Below, piece after piece: positions 10,258-19,581 of a DNA stretch of 64,000 nucleotides (positions are counted from its first letter, which is position 1; the number at the start of each line of letters is the position of its first letter). Position numbers and translations under genes: made by a program. The stretch is from positions 62,001 through 126,000 of the forward strand of contig CANMQJ010000014.1 of the NCBI GenBank assembly GCA_947500005.1, read 5' to 3'. The stretch comes from an uncultured Paracoccaceae bacterium (GTDB lineage: Bacteria > Pseudomonadota > Alphaproteobacteria > Rhodobacterales > Rhodobacteraceae). The notes below the pieces were generated by a model, which worked only from the letters and a program-made list of their open reading frames with translations, was not told where the DNA came from and did not search any database.

Positions 10258-11489
10258 CTCCGCTGGCCCGAACCGCAACCCGGATGATGCGCGCCGCGCT
10301 CCCGGCGGTTCTCGCCACGACCCTCGCCGCCGCCCCCCTCGCGGCGCAAAGCCTCTTCTCGCCCGCGATCCGCGTGAACGAGGATATCATCACCCGATAC
10401 GAGATCGCCCAGCGGCAGCTCTTCTTCGAGACGCTGCGCATCCCCGGCTCCTCGGCCGAGGACGTGCGCCAGTCGCTGATCGACGACAAGCTGCGCCTGC
10501 AGGCACTGCGCGAGGCGGGAATCGACTATCCCCCCGAAGGCGTCCAGCAGGGCATCGACGAGTTCGCCTCGCGCGGGCGCCTCTCGACTGAGGAATTCCT
10601 CCAGGCCCTGGCCGAGGTCGGCGTCGATGCGGAAACCATCCGCGATTTCGTCGCGATGCAGCTGGCCTGGCGCGACTACATCTCCACCCGCTACCTCGCG
10701 CAGGCCCGGCCCAACCCGGACGAGATCGACCGTGCGATGGGGCTTGGCGGCGGCGGCGGGTTGCAGGTGCTGCTGTCCGAACTCATCATCCCGGTGACCC
10801 CGCAGACCCTGGAACAGGTGGACGCGATTTCCCGGGAGCTGTCGCAACTGGAAAGCTTCGGCGCCTTCGAGGCGGCGGCGGCGCAATATTCCGCGGCCGA
10901 AACCGCCAGCCAGGGCGGCCGCCTGCCCTGGATCCCTCTCGCGGACCTGCCCCCCGCGCTCCAGCCCGAGATCCTGTCACTCAAACCGGGCGAGGTTTCC
11001 GATCCGATCACGCTTCCCAATGCGATCGCGCTGTTTCAGATGCGCGACGTGCGCGAAACCGCGACCGGCACGCCCAGCTATGCCAAGATCGACTATGCCG
11101 CCTATTACATGCCCGGCGGCCGGACGCCCCAAACGCTCGAAGCGGCGGCGGAGCTGCGCAACCGCGTCGATGTCTGCGACGACCTCTACGGCGTGGCCAA
11201 GGGGCAGCCGGAACAGGTGCTCGACCGCGTCAACGCCGCGCCGGGCGAGATTCCGCGCGACATCGCGCTGGAACTGGCCAAGCTCGACAAGAACGAGGTC
11301 TCGACCGCGCTGACCCGCAACAACGGGCAGACGCTGGTTTTCCTGATGCTCTGCAACCGGACCCGCGACCTCGGCGCCGACGCCTCGCGCGAGGATGTCG
11401 CCAACGCGCTCACCCAGCAGCGCCTTGCCGCCTTTGCCGACAGCCTCATCGCACAGCTGCGCGCCGACGCCGTTATCGTCGAGGAGTGA
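10242..11489 (+). CDS. surA: SurA-like periplasmic chaperone / peptidyl-prolyl isomerase
   Basis: 415 residues with an N-terminal signal segment (about residues 1-36, ending in AAPLAAQ). A SurA N-domain starts near FSPAIRVNEDIITRYEIAQR, and one parvulin-like domain (about residues 170-270) contains GGRLPWIPLADLPPALQPEI. SurA chaperones unfolded outer-membrane proteins, including LptD, to the Bam complex, so its place overlapping lptD by 16 bp fits. Only one clear parvulin domain is seen, as in other alphaproteobacterial homologues. pdxA starts 4 bp after the stop. Confidence 0.9.
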   Translation: MQQFLTPLARTATRMMRAALPAVLATTLAAAPLAAQSLFSPAIRVNEDIITRYEIAQRQLFFETLRIPGSSAEDVRQSLIDDKLRLQALREAGIDYPPEGVQQGIDEFASRGRLSTEEFLQALAEVGVDAETIRDFVAMQLAWRDYISTRYLAQARPNPDEIDRAMGLGGGGGLQVLLSELIIPVTPQTLEQVDAISRELSQLESFGAFEAAAAQYSAAETASQGGRLPWIPLADLPPALQPEILSLKPGEVSDPITLPNAIALFQMRDVRETATGTPSYAKIDYAAYYMPGGRTPQTLEAAAELRNRVDVCDDLYGVAKGQPEQVLDRVNAAPGEIPRDIALELAKLDKNEVSTALTRNNGQTLVFLMLCNRTRDLGADASREDVANALTQQRLAAFADSLIAQLRADAVIVEE

Positions 11490-11493
11490 TCGC

Positions 11494-12468
11494 ATGAACC
11501 CCGCGGGGCACCCCATCGCGCTGAGCTGCGGCGAACCCGCCGGCATCGGCCCCGAAATCGCGGCCCGCGCCTGGGACCAGTTGCGCGAGGACTGCCCCTT
11601 CGTCTGGATCGGCGATCCCGACCACCTGCCGCCCGGCACCCCGGTACAGATCCTCGAACATCCCGCCGGGGCCGAGCGGGTGGCCGGCCACGCGCTGCCG
11701 GTCCTGCCGCTGGAGTTCGGCGGCGACGCCGTGCCCGGCCAGCCCGACCCGCGCAACGCGCCGGGCGTCATCCGCGCCATCGAGTACGGGGTGGAGCTCG
11801 TCCGCGGCGGGCAATGCTCGGCCCTTTGCACCGCGCCCATCCACAAGAAGGCGCTGATCGACGGCGCGGGCTTCGCCCATCCCGGCCATACCGAGTTTCT
11901 CGCGGCCCTCGCCGGCCGCCGCCGGGTGGTGATGATGCTGGCCAGCGACCAGCTTCGCGTCGTGCCCGCCACCATCCATATCCCCCTTTCACAGGTCCCC
12001 CATGCCCTCACGCCCTCGCTGCTGCGCGAGACGATCGAGATCACCGCGCAGGCGCTGGAGGAGCAGTTCGGCATCGCCCGGCCCCGCCTCGCCATCACCG
12101 GCCTCAACCCCCATGCCGGCGAGGGCGGCGCCATGGGCCGCGAAGAGCTCGACTGGATCGCGCCGCTCATCGCCGAGATGCAAGCCGAAGGTCACGCACT
12201 GACCGGCCCGCACCCGGCCGACACGCTGTTTCACGCGGCCGCCCGCGCGCGCTATGACGCCGCCATCGCGATGTATCACGATCAGGCGCTGATCCCGATC
12301 AAGACGCTGGATTTCGACCGCGGCGTGAACGTGACCCTCGGGCTGCCCTTCATCCGCACCTCGCCCGATCACGGCACCGCCTTCGACATCGCAGGCCAGG
12401 GCAAGGCCAACCCCACCAGCCTGATCGAGGCGCTCAGGCTCGCGCAGCGCATGGCGGCAAGCGGCTGA
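11494..12468 (+). CDS. pdxA: 4-hydroxythreonine-4-phosphate dehydrogenase
   Basis: 324 residues from the ATG at 11494, 4 bp after surA. The start GHPIALSCGEPAGIGPEIAA is the classic PdxA opening. The metal-binding histidines lie in TAPIHKKAL, HPGHTEFLA and MYHDQALIPIKTLDFDRGVN. It oxidises 4-phosphooxy-threonine in the deoxyxylulose-5-phosphate-dependent pathway to pyridoxal phosphate. The surA-pdxA-rsmA order is conserved across many proteobacteria. The stop is followed within 2 bases by a copy of the dispersed 22-base motif. Confidence 0.95.
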   Translation: MNPAGHPIALSCGEPAGIGPEIAARAWDQLREDCPFVWIGDPDHLPPGTPVQILEHPAGAERVAGHALPVLPLEFGGDAVPGQPDPRNAPGVIRAIEYGVELVRGGQCSALCTAPIHKKALIDGAGFAHPGHTEFLAALAGRRRVVMMLASDQLRVVPATIHIPLSQVPHALTPSLLRETIEITAQALEEQFGIARPRLAITGLNPHAGEGGAMGREELDWIAPLIAEMQAEGHALTGPHPADTLFHAAARARYDAAIAMYHDQALIPIKTLDFDRGVNVTLGLPFIRTSPDHGTAFDIAGQGKANPTSLIEALRLAQRMAASG

Positions 12469-12469
12469 T

Positions 12470-12491
12470 CTTCATCTCTTTCCAAATACTC
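12470..12491 (-). repeat. Dispersed intergenic motif, copy 2
   Basis: Read on the minus strand this 22-base element starts GAGTATTT and ends AGAGATGAAG. It is identical to the copy at 26351-26372. It begins 2 bases after the pdxA stop and is flanked by a small GCCTCCGGCGGG hairpin. The gap to rsmA is only 81 bp. Confidence 0.7.
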
Positions 12492-12549
12492 CCGCCGGAG
12501 GCATGAAAATCTCTGGCGCTGCCCCGCCCGCCCGCGCTACATCCCCGCA

Positions 12550-13389
12550 ATGAGCGCCATCGACAGCCTTCCCCCCCTGCGCCAGGTCATCGCCTCGCAC
12601 CAGCTTTCCGCCCGCAAGTCGCTGGGCCAGAACTTCCTGCTCGATCTGAACCTCACGGCCAAGATCGCGCGCCAGGCGGGCGATCTCTCGGGCTGCGACG
12701 TGCTCGAGATCGGCCCCGGACCCGGCGGCCTGACCCGCGGCCTTCTGGCCGAAGGCGCCCGCCGCGTGGTGGCGGTCGAGAAGGACAGCCGCTGCATCCC
12801 CGCGCTCGAGGAGATCAGGGCCGCCTATCCCGACAGGCTCGAAATCGTGCAGGGCGATGCGCTTGAGATCGATCCGCTGGCATATCTCACGCCGCCGATC
12901 CGCATCGCGGCCAACCTGCCCTACAATGTCGGAACCGAGCTTCTGGTGCGCTGGCTGACCCCGCCCGAGTGGCCGCCCTTCTGGCAAAGCCTCACGCTGA
13001 TGTTCCAGCGCGAAGTGGCCGAGCGCATCGTGGCGAAACCGGGCTCCAAGACCTATGGCCGCCTCGCCATCCTGTCACAGTGGCGAACCGAGGCGCGCAT
13101 CGTGCTCTCGCTCCCGCCCGAGGCGTTCACACCCCCGCCCAAGGTCTCCAGCGCCGTGGTCCACCTCACCGCCCTGCCCGAGCCGCGCTACCCGGCCGAT
13201 GCGCAGATCCTCAGCCGCGTGGTGGCCGCCGCCTTCAACCAGCGCCGCAAGATGCTGCGCGCCGCGCTCAAGGGGGTGGCCCCCGATATCGAGGATCGCC
13301 TCCTTGCCGCCGGCATCCAGCCCACCGACCGCGCCGAACAGGTCTCGCTCGAGGCGTTCTGCGCCCTGGCCCGCGAGATCGCCAGCTAG
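12550..13389 (+). CDS. rsmA: 16S rRNA (adenine1518/1519-N6)-dimethyltransferase
   Basis: 279 residues. It contains the SAM-binding loop [16 protein letters not shown] and the catalytic motif NLPYN (in [15 protein letters not shown]), plus the helical C-terminal domain with [12 protein letters not shown]. RsmA (KsgA) dimethylates two adenines near the 3' end of 16S rRNA as a late step of 30S assembly. Its TAG stop shares the palindrome CTAG at 13386-13389 with the convergent MttB-family gene, so the two reading frames overlap by 4 bp at their 3' ends. Confidence 0.95.
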   Translation: MSAIDSLPPLRQVIASHQLSARKSLGQNFLLDLNLTAKIARQAGDLSGCDVLEIGPGPGGLTRGLLAEGARRVVAVEKDSRCIPALEEIRAAYPDRLEIVQGDALEIDPLAYLTPPIRIAANLPYNVGTELLVRWLTPPEWPPFWQSLTLMFQREVAERIVAKPGSKTYGRLAILSQWRTEARIVLSLPPEAFTPPPKVSSAVVHLTALPEPRYPADAQILSRVVAAAFNQRRKMLRAALKGVAPDIEDRLLAAGIQPTDRAEQVSLEAFCALAREIAS

Positions 13390-14963
13390 ATCACCTGCGT
13401 CGCGGCCCCGTGCTGCACCGCCTCGACGATGTGCCGGTCGGCCGCCGCCACGACATCGGCGATCTGGCGCCGCTGGTCCTCGCTCAGCACGCCCTCCTCC
13501 GGCGCGGCGCGGATCAGCTCCAGCGCGCGCTCGCGCGCCGCGTCAAAGGCCGTGCGCCGCCCGCCCTTCTCGTAATCGTCGCGCCCCTGCCGCAGGAACA
13601 CGCCCGGACGATGCTGGCCGCGGCACCCCGCCAGCGTATGCGTGCTGTCCAGGAAATGGCCCCCAGCGCGTACGCGCAGCATCTCGTCCCAGTTCAGTGC
13701 CTCGGCGCTCACATCGGGCGGTTGCAGGAACCGGCGCACCATCGCGCCCATCTCGTCATCCAGAACCGCCTGCACCGGGCTGAACACGGTCGCGCATTCC
13801 AGCTGCCCCACACCGCCCAGCATGTCCGCCCCCGCCAGCGCCACCGCCTGCGCCAGCAGCGCGCGCTCGCTCTGCGACTGGTGATCGACATCCGGCGTAT
13901 CCGAGCCTGCCCCGTAGGTATGGGTCGGCAACCCGAATCCCTGCCGCATCAGCTGCACCGCCATCGAGGCCGCCTGGATCGACTCGGGACAGGATTGCAG
14001 GGCCGAGCCCGTGCGCATGTCCAGCGTGAACATCAGCGGCACCGCGATCACCGGCGTGCCCGGCACCAGCACATGCGCGACCGTCAGCATCGACAGGATC
14101 TCGGCCGCCGCCATCAGCACCAGCCCGCCCGCGCCCAGGGGCGCCGTGCCCCCCGCCGAGGGCAGCGAACAGGCGTGCAGCGGCAGGCCCAGCGCGCCCG
14201 CCTGCAGGATCACTTCGGTATCCATGTGCTTGAATTCGAGCGGCGAGAACGAGCAGGTGATGACGCTGGTGATCGGATGCGCCCGCAGCGCGTCCTCACC
14301 CCCCGCGGCAATCGCCGCGATCTTCAGCAGGTACTCGATATTCTCCTTGCCATAGGGCTGCATCCAGCAATGCTTGTCGGTGTGCGAGACCATCTCGGCA
14401 AAGGCATGCACATCCGCCGTCACTTCCGGAACGCCATGCACGAAGGGATGCGCGATGAACCCCACCTGGTCCAGCCCGCTGGCGACGGCCGCCATCTCGC
14501 GCACGGCTGTCAGGTCGAGATTGCGATAGGAGGCGTCGCGCGGATCGACATAGCCATGCGCGCCCGTGCCCGTCCGCATGATGAACCCGCCATCGGGACG
14601 CGGAATGGCCAGGTCGCGGTCACGGGTCTTGCCCGCCAGGCGGAATTCGCGCGGCGCGGCGGCAATCGCCTCCTCGACCAGTTCGCGCGGAAAGCGCAGC
14701 CGGTCGGCATCGCGCCCCGGCGTGGCGCCGGCCGCGATCAGCGCGTCGCGCGCCTTGGGGTGGATGATGACCACGCCATAATTCGCCAGAAGGTCGAGGC
14801 TGCGCGCGCGCAGCGCTTCGATTTCGGCCTCGCTCAGCAGGCCGAACCGGGACCGGGCCAGCGATACGGGCGATGGCGCAAAGGCACCCGGTGCAGGGGC
14901 ATCAACGACAGGGGTGACACGCCGACGCGACCGGCGACGGGGAGAAACGGGAGTCTGATCCAT
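13386..14963 (-). CDS. Trimethylamine methyltransferase (MttB) family protein, non-pyrrolysine type
   Basis: 525 residues of the MttB superfamily (COG5598). Recognisable blocks are [32 protein letters not shown] and [18 protein letters not shown]. The frame is fully open, with no in-frame TAG, so it lacks the pyrrolysine of archaeal MttB. Non-Pyl members demethylate quaternary amines such as glycine betaine or proline betaine by passing the methyl group to a corrinoid protein. No corrinoid protein or methyltransferase partner lies nearby, so the substrate is unknown. The first 35 residues are Arg/Pro-rich and probably not part of the catalytic TIM barrel. It shares stop palindrome CTAG with rsmA. 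Confidence 0.85.
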   Translation of the reverse strand: MDQTPVSPRRRSRRRVTPVVDAPAPGAFAPSPVSLARSRFGLLSEAEIEALRARSLDLLANYGVVIIHPKARDALIAAGATPGRDADRLRFPRELVEEAIAAAPREFRLAGKTRDRDLAIPRPDGGFIMRTGTGAHGYVDPRDASYRNLDLTAVREMAAVASGLDQVGFIAHPFVHGVPEVTADVHAFAEMVSHTDKHCWMQPYGKENIEYLLKIAAIAAGGEDALRAHPITSVITCSFSPLEFKHMDTEVILQAGALGLPLHACSLPSAGGTAPLGAGGLVLMAAAEILSMLTVAHVLVPGTPVIAVPLMFTLDMRTGSALQSCPESIQAASMAVQLMRQGFGLPTHTYGAGSDTPDVDHQSQSERALLAQAVALAGADMLGGVGQLECATVFSPVQAVLDDEMGAMVRRFLQPPDVSAEALNWDEMLRVRAGGHFLDSTHTLAGCRGQHRPGVFLRQGRDDYEKGGRRTAFDAARERALELIRAAPEEGVLSEDQRRQIADVVAAADRHIVEAVQHGAATQVI

Positions 14964-15117
14964 AACGAACCCTTGATAACGGACAATCGAAGGAAGTTAT
15001 GGCACACACCGATTAGGCTCACTGCCTGCCGACTTGAGCTGTCAGCAAGGATAGAGCCTGTGTGTGTTCTGCGTCAATCCACGGCGCGGCAGGCATGAAC
15101 CCGCCGCGCAAGGAGGA

Positions 15118-15729
15118 TCACTCCGCCGCTTCGGGGGCGTCGTTGCTGCCCGAGGCGCTGTCCGCGCGCTCGGCAGGCTTGTCGCCACCCTCGTCGCCAT
15201 TGTCCTTGGCCTTGGCCGTCTCGGCCTTGGGCTTGCGCGGACGCGGCGTGCGCTTGGGCGCTTTCTTGGGCTTGCTCTCGGGCGTTTCCACCAGGCCGTT
15301 ATCGGCCTCGTCGCGGTTCTCGCTCAGGTCCAGCACATCGGGCTGGTCGCCCTCGCCGGCCGCCGCCTCCGACGCGCTGGGCTGGTTCGACTCGCGCTCC
15401 TGCCGCTCGGCACGCTCGCGGTCGCGCTCGGCCTGGCGTTCGCGGTTCTGCCGCTCCTGCTCCTCGCGCTTGGCGTCGATTTCGCGCTGCGCCTCGCTCA
15501 GCATGCGCAGGTAATGCTCGGCATGCTGCTGGAAATTTTCGGCCGCGACCCGATCATTGCTCAGCTGGGCATCGCGCGCCAGCTGGTTGTACTTGTCGAT
15601 GATCTGCTGCGGTGTGCCTCGCACCTTGCCTTCCGGGCCCGAACTGTCGAATACCCGGTTGACTACGTTGCCGCCAGAAGGCCGATTGCGGTTGTTCTTC
15701 GACCGCGAACGGGATTTGGAAGATCTCAT
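15118..15729 (-). CDS. DUF4167 domain-containing protein
   Basis: 203 residues. A basic start (MRSSKSRSRSKNNRNR) is followed by the conserved DUF4167 core at about residues 12-80 (VNRVFDSSGPEGKVRGTPQQ, then QQHAEHYLRMLSEAQ). A long Glu/Arg coiled coil and a Lys/Pro/Ala-rich disordered tail follow. The family is restricted to alphaproteobacteria and has no assigned biochemical role; the composition suggests nucleic-acid or ribosome association. It lies downstream of prfA-prmC, its usual position, but with a 239 bp gap from prmC (15730-15968) in which I see no gene. Confidence 0.88.
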   Translation of the reverse strand: MRSSKSRSRSKNNRNRPSGGNVVNRVFDSSGPEGKVRGTPQQIIDKYNQLARDAQLSNDRVAAENFQQHAEHYLRMLSEAQREIDAKREEQERQNRERQAERDRERAERQERESNQPSASEAAAGEGDQPDVLDLSENRDEADNGLVETPESKPKKAPKRTPRPRKPKAETAKAKDNGDEGGDKPAERADSASGSNDAPEAAE

Positions 15730-15968
15730 TTTATTTAACGTCAGCCTTGTACTTGCTGCCGAATGACCCGTGTGCGTCTTGCGCTCGTCTCGAACCGGGT
15801 CTTGGCTTTTTTGGGCTTGATGTCGGGACGCGCCAAGAGGGGCGCATTGTTCCGCGACACCCCTGAGTAAGCATGTCCCCGGCCTCTATACAAGGGGCAG
15901 GCGCGAAAAAGAGCGAAAAAACTGTGATTCTGTCGCGAGAATGCGGTTTTCCGCCGGGAATTCCCGGC

Positions 15969-16814
15969 TCAGGACGGCCGCTCCGCCGCCACCACGCGGT
16001 CGCGACCGTCGATATCCGGAATCACGGCGATCGCGGACAGGCCGCCCGCCGCCATCAATTCGGCCACCGCGCCGGCCTGTGTCGGCCCGATCTCAACCAG
16101 CAGCCGGCCGCCCGGGCAAAGGAACTCCACCGCCCGCGCCGCAATGGCCCGATAGGCGCTCAGCCCGTCGTGCCCGTCGGTCAGCGCCATCTCGGGCTCG
16201 TGCTCGCGCACCTCGGGGGCCAGCCCCTCCATCTCTTCGCGGGCGATATAGGGCGGGTTGGACACGATCAGGTCGAACTGTCCCGCGACCCCCTCGAACC
16301 AGTCCGACCGCAGGATCTCGGCACGCGTCTCGACCCGGTGCAGCACCGCGTTCGCACTGGCCTGGAGACAGGCCGCCTCGCTCAGATCGGTGCCCAGCCC
16401 CGAAGCCTCGACCCGCTCGGCCAAGAGCGTCACCAGGATACAGCCCGACCCGGTGCCCAGGTCCAGCACCCGCGCATAGGGCTGCGCCAGCGCCGCCTCG
16501 ATCAGCGTTTCGGTCTCGGGGCGCGGGTCCAGCACGTCGCCCGACACCTTGAAGCGGCGGCCATAGAACGCGCGCTCCCCCACCAGGTGCGAGACCGGCA
16601 CCCGTATGGCGCGCAGCGCGATCAGCTGTTCATAGCGTTCCGCGATATCCGGAGACAGCGCCTCGGGCGCGATCAGCGTCACCCGACTCGCCTCGATCCG
16701 CGCGGCATGGGCAAGCAGCACCCGCGCATCGCGGGCCGGGTCCGGAACGCCGGCCGCGCGCAGCCGCGCCGTCGCGGCGACCATCGCCTGCGCGGCGGTA
16801 TGGGCCGCGTTCAC
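15969..16814 (-). CDS. prmC: Peptide chain release factor N5-glutamine methyltransferase
   Basis: 281 residues with the SAM-binding motif [16 protein letters not shown] and the catalytic NPPY (in [13 protein letters not shown]). An N-terminal helical domain of about 80 residues precedes them. PrmC (HemK) methylates the glutamine of the GGQ motif in release factors, which speeds peptide release. It overlaps the stop codon of prfA by ATGA, so its substrate and the enzyme are translationally coupled. Confidence 0.94.
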   Translation of the reverse strand: MNAAHTAAQAMVAATARLRAAGVPDPARDARVLLAHAARIEASRVTLIAPEALSPDIAERYEQLIALRAIRVPVSHLVGERAFYGRRFKVSGDVLDPRPETETLIEAALAQPYARVLDLGTGSGCILVTLLAERVEASGLGTDLSEAACLQASANAVLHRVETRAEILRSDWFEGVAGQFDLIVSNPPYIAREEMEGLAPEVREHEPEMALTDGHDGLSAYRAIAARAVEFLCPGGRLLVEIGPTQAGAVAELMAAGGLSAIAVIPDIDGRDRVVAAERPS

Positions 16815-17860
16815 TGGCCCATCTCCGCCAGCATCCGCGCCTGCCCGTCGGCGATCAGCGCGTCGATCACCTCGTCCAGGTCGCCCGCCATCACCGCGTC
16901 CAGCTTGTAGAGCGTCAGGTTGATCCGATGATCGGTCATGCGGCCTTGCGGGAAATTATAGGTCCGGATCCGCTCCGACCTGTCCCCGCTGCCCACCTGG
17001 CCCTTGCGGCTGGCCGAGCGTTCGCTGTCCAGCCGCTGCCGCTCCAGGTCGTAAAGCCGGGTCTTGAGCACCTGCATCGCGATCTCGCGGTTGCGGTGCT
17101 GGGATTTTTCCGAACTCGTCACCACGATGCCGGTGGGAACATGCGTGATCCGCACGGCCGAGTCGGTGGTGTTCACATGCTGTCCGCCCGCGCCCGACGA
17201 CCGCATCGTGTCGATGCGGATGTCGTTCGCGTCGATCTGGATATCCACGTCCTCCGCCTCGGGCAGCACGGCGACCGTCGCGGCCGAGGTATGGATGCGC
17301 CCGCCGCTCTCGGTCGCGGGCACGCGCTGCACCCGGTGCACGCCGGATTCGTATTTCAGCCGCGCAAAGACATTCTCGCCCGAGATCCGCGCGACAACCT
17401 CCTTGATGCCGCCCAGCTCGGTCTCCTGGTACTCGATGAACTCGAACCCCCAGCCCCGCGCCTCAGCATGGCGCTGGTACATCCGCAACAGGTCGCCCGC
17501 GAACAATGCCGCCTCGTCGCCCCCGGTTCCCGGCCGGATCTCCAGGATCGCGGGCCGCGCGTCGGCCTCGTCCTTGGGCAAAAGCGCCAGCTGCAAGGCG
17601 TGCTCCGCCTCGGGCAGGCGCGCCTTCAGCGCCGGGATCTCCTCCTCGGCCAGCTCCTTCATGTCGGGGTCCGACAGCATCGCCTGGGCCTCGGCCAGGT
17701 CGCGGCGCAACTGCCGCCATGCGGTGATCTGCTCAACCACCGGGCGCAGCGCGGAATATTCCTTGGCCAGCTTGACGATATCGCCCGACCCGTCGGCCAT
17801 CGCGGCCTCCAGGTACTGGAAACGCTGGGTGATCTGTTCGAGACGCTCTTCTGGAACCAT
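16811..17860 (-). CDS. prfA: Peptide chain release factor 1
   Basis: 349 residues from ATG 17860. This gives the usual start [14 protein letters not shown]; a longer frame to 17938 adds 26 unlikely residues. The catalytic GGQ motif is in [15 protein letters not shown], and the stop-codon-reading tripeptide PAT is in [14 protein letters not shown], both typical of RF1 (UAA/UAG). It terminates translation on the ribosome. prmC follows with an ATGA overlap, then DUF4167 further down. Confidence 0.95.
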   Translation of the reverse strand: MVPEERLEQITQRFQYLEAAMADGSGDIVKLAKEYSALRPVVEQITAWRQLRRDLAEAQAMLSDPDMKELAEEEIPALKARLPEAEHALQLALLPKDEADARPAILEIRPGTGGDEAALFAGDLLRMYQRHAEARGWGFEFIEYQETELGGIKEVVARISGENVFARLKYESGVHRVQRVPATESGGRIHTSAATVAVLPEAEDVDIQIDANDIRIDTMRSSGAGGQHVNTTDSAVRITHVPTGIVVTSSEKSQHRNREIAMQVLKTRLYDLERQRLDSERSASRKGQVGSGDRSERIRTYNFPQGRMTDHRINLTLYKLDAVMAGDLDEVIDALIADGQARMLAEMGQ

Positions 17861-17936
17861 CCGCGCGGTGTCCGCGATTGCGGCCCTCCGGTCAAGAGGC
17901 TTTGGCGCGGCGCAACCCTGTGATAATCTTCGCAGC

Positions 17937-18230
17937 ATGAGAAAAACCGCGCTTCTTTACCTGCTCCTCGCCACACCCGTCCCGGCCGATGTCATAGGCC
18001 CCGGCGGCAAGGTGCAGGACTGCTATTGCACCGATACCAGCGGCTCGCGCGTCGAGCTGGGAGAGACGATCTGCCTGCATGTGGACGGGCGCATGTTCAT
18101 GGCCCAATGCCAGATGTCGCTCAACGTGCCGATGTGGCGCGAGGTTCAGGAGGGCTGCCTCTCAGCCCGCCTCTCCCATCCGCGCCAGCCACCGGTCCAG
18201 TCGCTTCGCGTTGACGCCCAGATCCCGTGA
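17937..18230 (+). CDS. Small secreted cysteine-containing protein, function unknown
   Basis: 97 residues from ATG 17937, starting [19 protein letters not shown], a clear signal peptide with likely cleavage after the PADV region. The mature part has five cysteines (in [26 protein letters not shown]), which suggests disulfide bonds in the periplasm. I associate the DCYCTDxxGxRVELGExxC pattern with small hypothetical proteins of Rhodobacterales. Its last 69 bases run antisense through the 3' end of the DUF1499 gene. The extra tail after EGCLSA may be an extension caused by loss of an earlier stop. It is divergent from prfA with a 76 bp gap. Confidence 0.7.
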   Translation: MRKTALLYLLLATPVPADVIGPGGKVQDCYCTDTSGSRVELGETICLHVDGRMFMAQCQMSLNVPMWREVQEGCLSARLSHPRQPPVQSLRVDAQIP

Positions 18231-18581
18231 GCCGAAGCGCTGCCGCGACAGGATGCGCAGCACATCGCCATCCTGCCACGCGGTGATGTAATCAGGAAAG
18301 CGCAGCCACTTGCTGCGCTGGATATAGGTCACCATGCCCTCGCCGACCGACCCGGCCAGCACGCCGGTCCGCGGCGCCGCGCGCGCCACGGCGTCGAACC
18401 GCGCCAGCCCGTCCGGCCCGGCCTCGACCAGCCGTGCCGCGCCGCTGGCGAAATCGCGATCCGCGCTCACCTCGGGCCGCACATGCCAGCGGGCCGGATC
18501 GCTCGGCGCCAGCCGGACATAGCCCAGCGCCACCACGACCACCGCCAGACCGAGATAGAGAATGGTCATCAATCGCCCCAT
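18162..18581 (-). CDS. DUF1499 domain-containing protein
   Basis: 139 residues. An N-terminal transmembrane helix (MTILYLGLAVVVVALGYV) is followed by a soluble domain with SKWLRFPDYITAW and [20 protein letters not shown], the DUF1499 signature. The family is widespread in alphaproteobacteria without a known function; the anchor suggests a periplasm-facing protein. The 3' end overlaps the convergent small secreted gene by 69 bp. The agmatinase stop lies 37 bp upstream. Confidence 0.85.
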   Translation of the reverse strand: MGRLMTILYLGLAVVVVALGYVRLAPSDPARWHVRPEVSADRDFASGAARLVEAGPDGLARFDAVARAAPRTGVLAGSVGEGMVTYIQRSKWLRFPDYITAWQDGDVLRILSRQRFGSRDLGVNAKRLDRWLARMGEAG

Positions 18582-18618
18582 GATCCGCCGTCCGGTCCCT
18601 GTTCGGCCCCAAGGGCCC

Positions 18619-19581
18619 TTATCGTTGCGTCACACCCGGCAGCACGCAGATCAGCTCATAGAGCAGGTTGGCCCCCGTCAGCGCGGTATTGCCCGACGGA
18701 TCATAGGGCGGCGAGACCTCGACAAGGTCGCAGCCCACGATGTTCAACCCCTTGAGCGCCCGGATCAGTTCCAGCGCCTGCGGCGTCGTCAGCCCCCCGA
18801 TCTCGGGCGTACCGGTTCCCGGCGCATAAGCCGGGTCAAGGGAATCGATATCATAGGTCACATAGACCGGTCTCGACCCGATATCGCGACGTATTTCCGC
18901 ACCCAGCCCGGCCAGCGAGCGGTGCCACAGGTCCTGTGCCGGGAATTGCTGAAAGCCCCAGCCGGCGGCCTCGGTGAAATCGTCTGCGGCATATCCAGTG
19001 CCGCGAATGCCCACCTGGTAGGTCTTGGAGGGTTCGATCAGCCCCTCCTCCTTGGCGCGGCGGAACACCGTGCCATGCGTCTCGCGCTCGCCGAACATCT
19101 CGTCATTCACATCGGCATGGGCATCGACATGCACCAGCGCCACCGGGCCATGCTTGGCCGCCACCGCCCGCAGGATGGGCAGGGTGATCGAATGATCGCC
19201 CCCCATCGCGACCGGGATCACCGGATGCGCCAGGATCGCGTCATAGCTTTCGCGGATGATCCGCAAACTGTCGGCCAGCGAAAAGGTGTTGATCGCCAGG
19301 TCGCCGATATCGGCGATCTGCAAGCTGTCAAAGGGCGCGGCCCCCGTGCCCATGTTGTAGGGCCGGATCATCGCGCTCTCGGCGCGGATCTGCTTGGGGC
19401 CGAACCGCGTGCCCGATCGCCAGGAGGTGCCGATATCCATCGGCACGCCCATCACCGCCACGTCCAGCCCGTCCAGCGCCTGCGCCGAGGGCAGCCGCAT
19501 GAAACTGTTGGGCCCCGAGAACCGCGCCAGGTCGTTGCCGCTGATCGGTTGGTTGAACTCGGTCATCTCAGCTTGTTCCAC
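18619..19581 (-). CDS. speB: Agmatinase / ureohydrolase family protein, copy 1
   Basis: 320 residues. The binuclear manganese site is complete: GGDHSITLPIL, DAHADVND and DIDSLDPAYAPG. Members hydrolyse a guanidino group to release urea, from agmatine, guanidinobutyrate or related compounds; the substrate cannot be read from these motifs. It overlaps the neighbouring paralogue by 19 bp, so the two are co-translated. An M20 amidohydrolase is the first gene of the run. Assignment as agmatinase is by family; guanidinobutyrase or guanidine hydrolase activity is possible. Confidence 0.85.
   Translation of the reverse strand: MEQAEMTEFNQPISGNDLARFSGPNSFMRLPSAQALDGLDVAVMGVPMDIGTSWRSGTRFGPKQIRAESAMIRPYNMGTGAAPFDSLQIADIGDLAINTFSLADSLRIIRESYDAILAHPVIPVAMGGDHSITLPILRAVAAKHGPVALVHVDAHADVNDEMFGERETHGTVFRRAKEEGLIEPSKTYQVGIRGTGYAADDFTEAAGWGFQQFPAQDLWHRSLAGLGAEIRRDIGSRPVYVTYDIDSLDPAYAPGTGTPEIGGLTTPQALELIRALKGLNIVGCDLVEVSPPYDPSGNTALTGANLLYELICVLPGVTQR

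Noticed and set aside
13386..14963. Pyrrolysine-coding MttB
   Set aside because: The frame has no in-frame TAG and spans the full family length, so it is the non-Pyl type.
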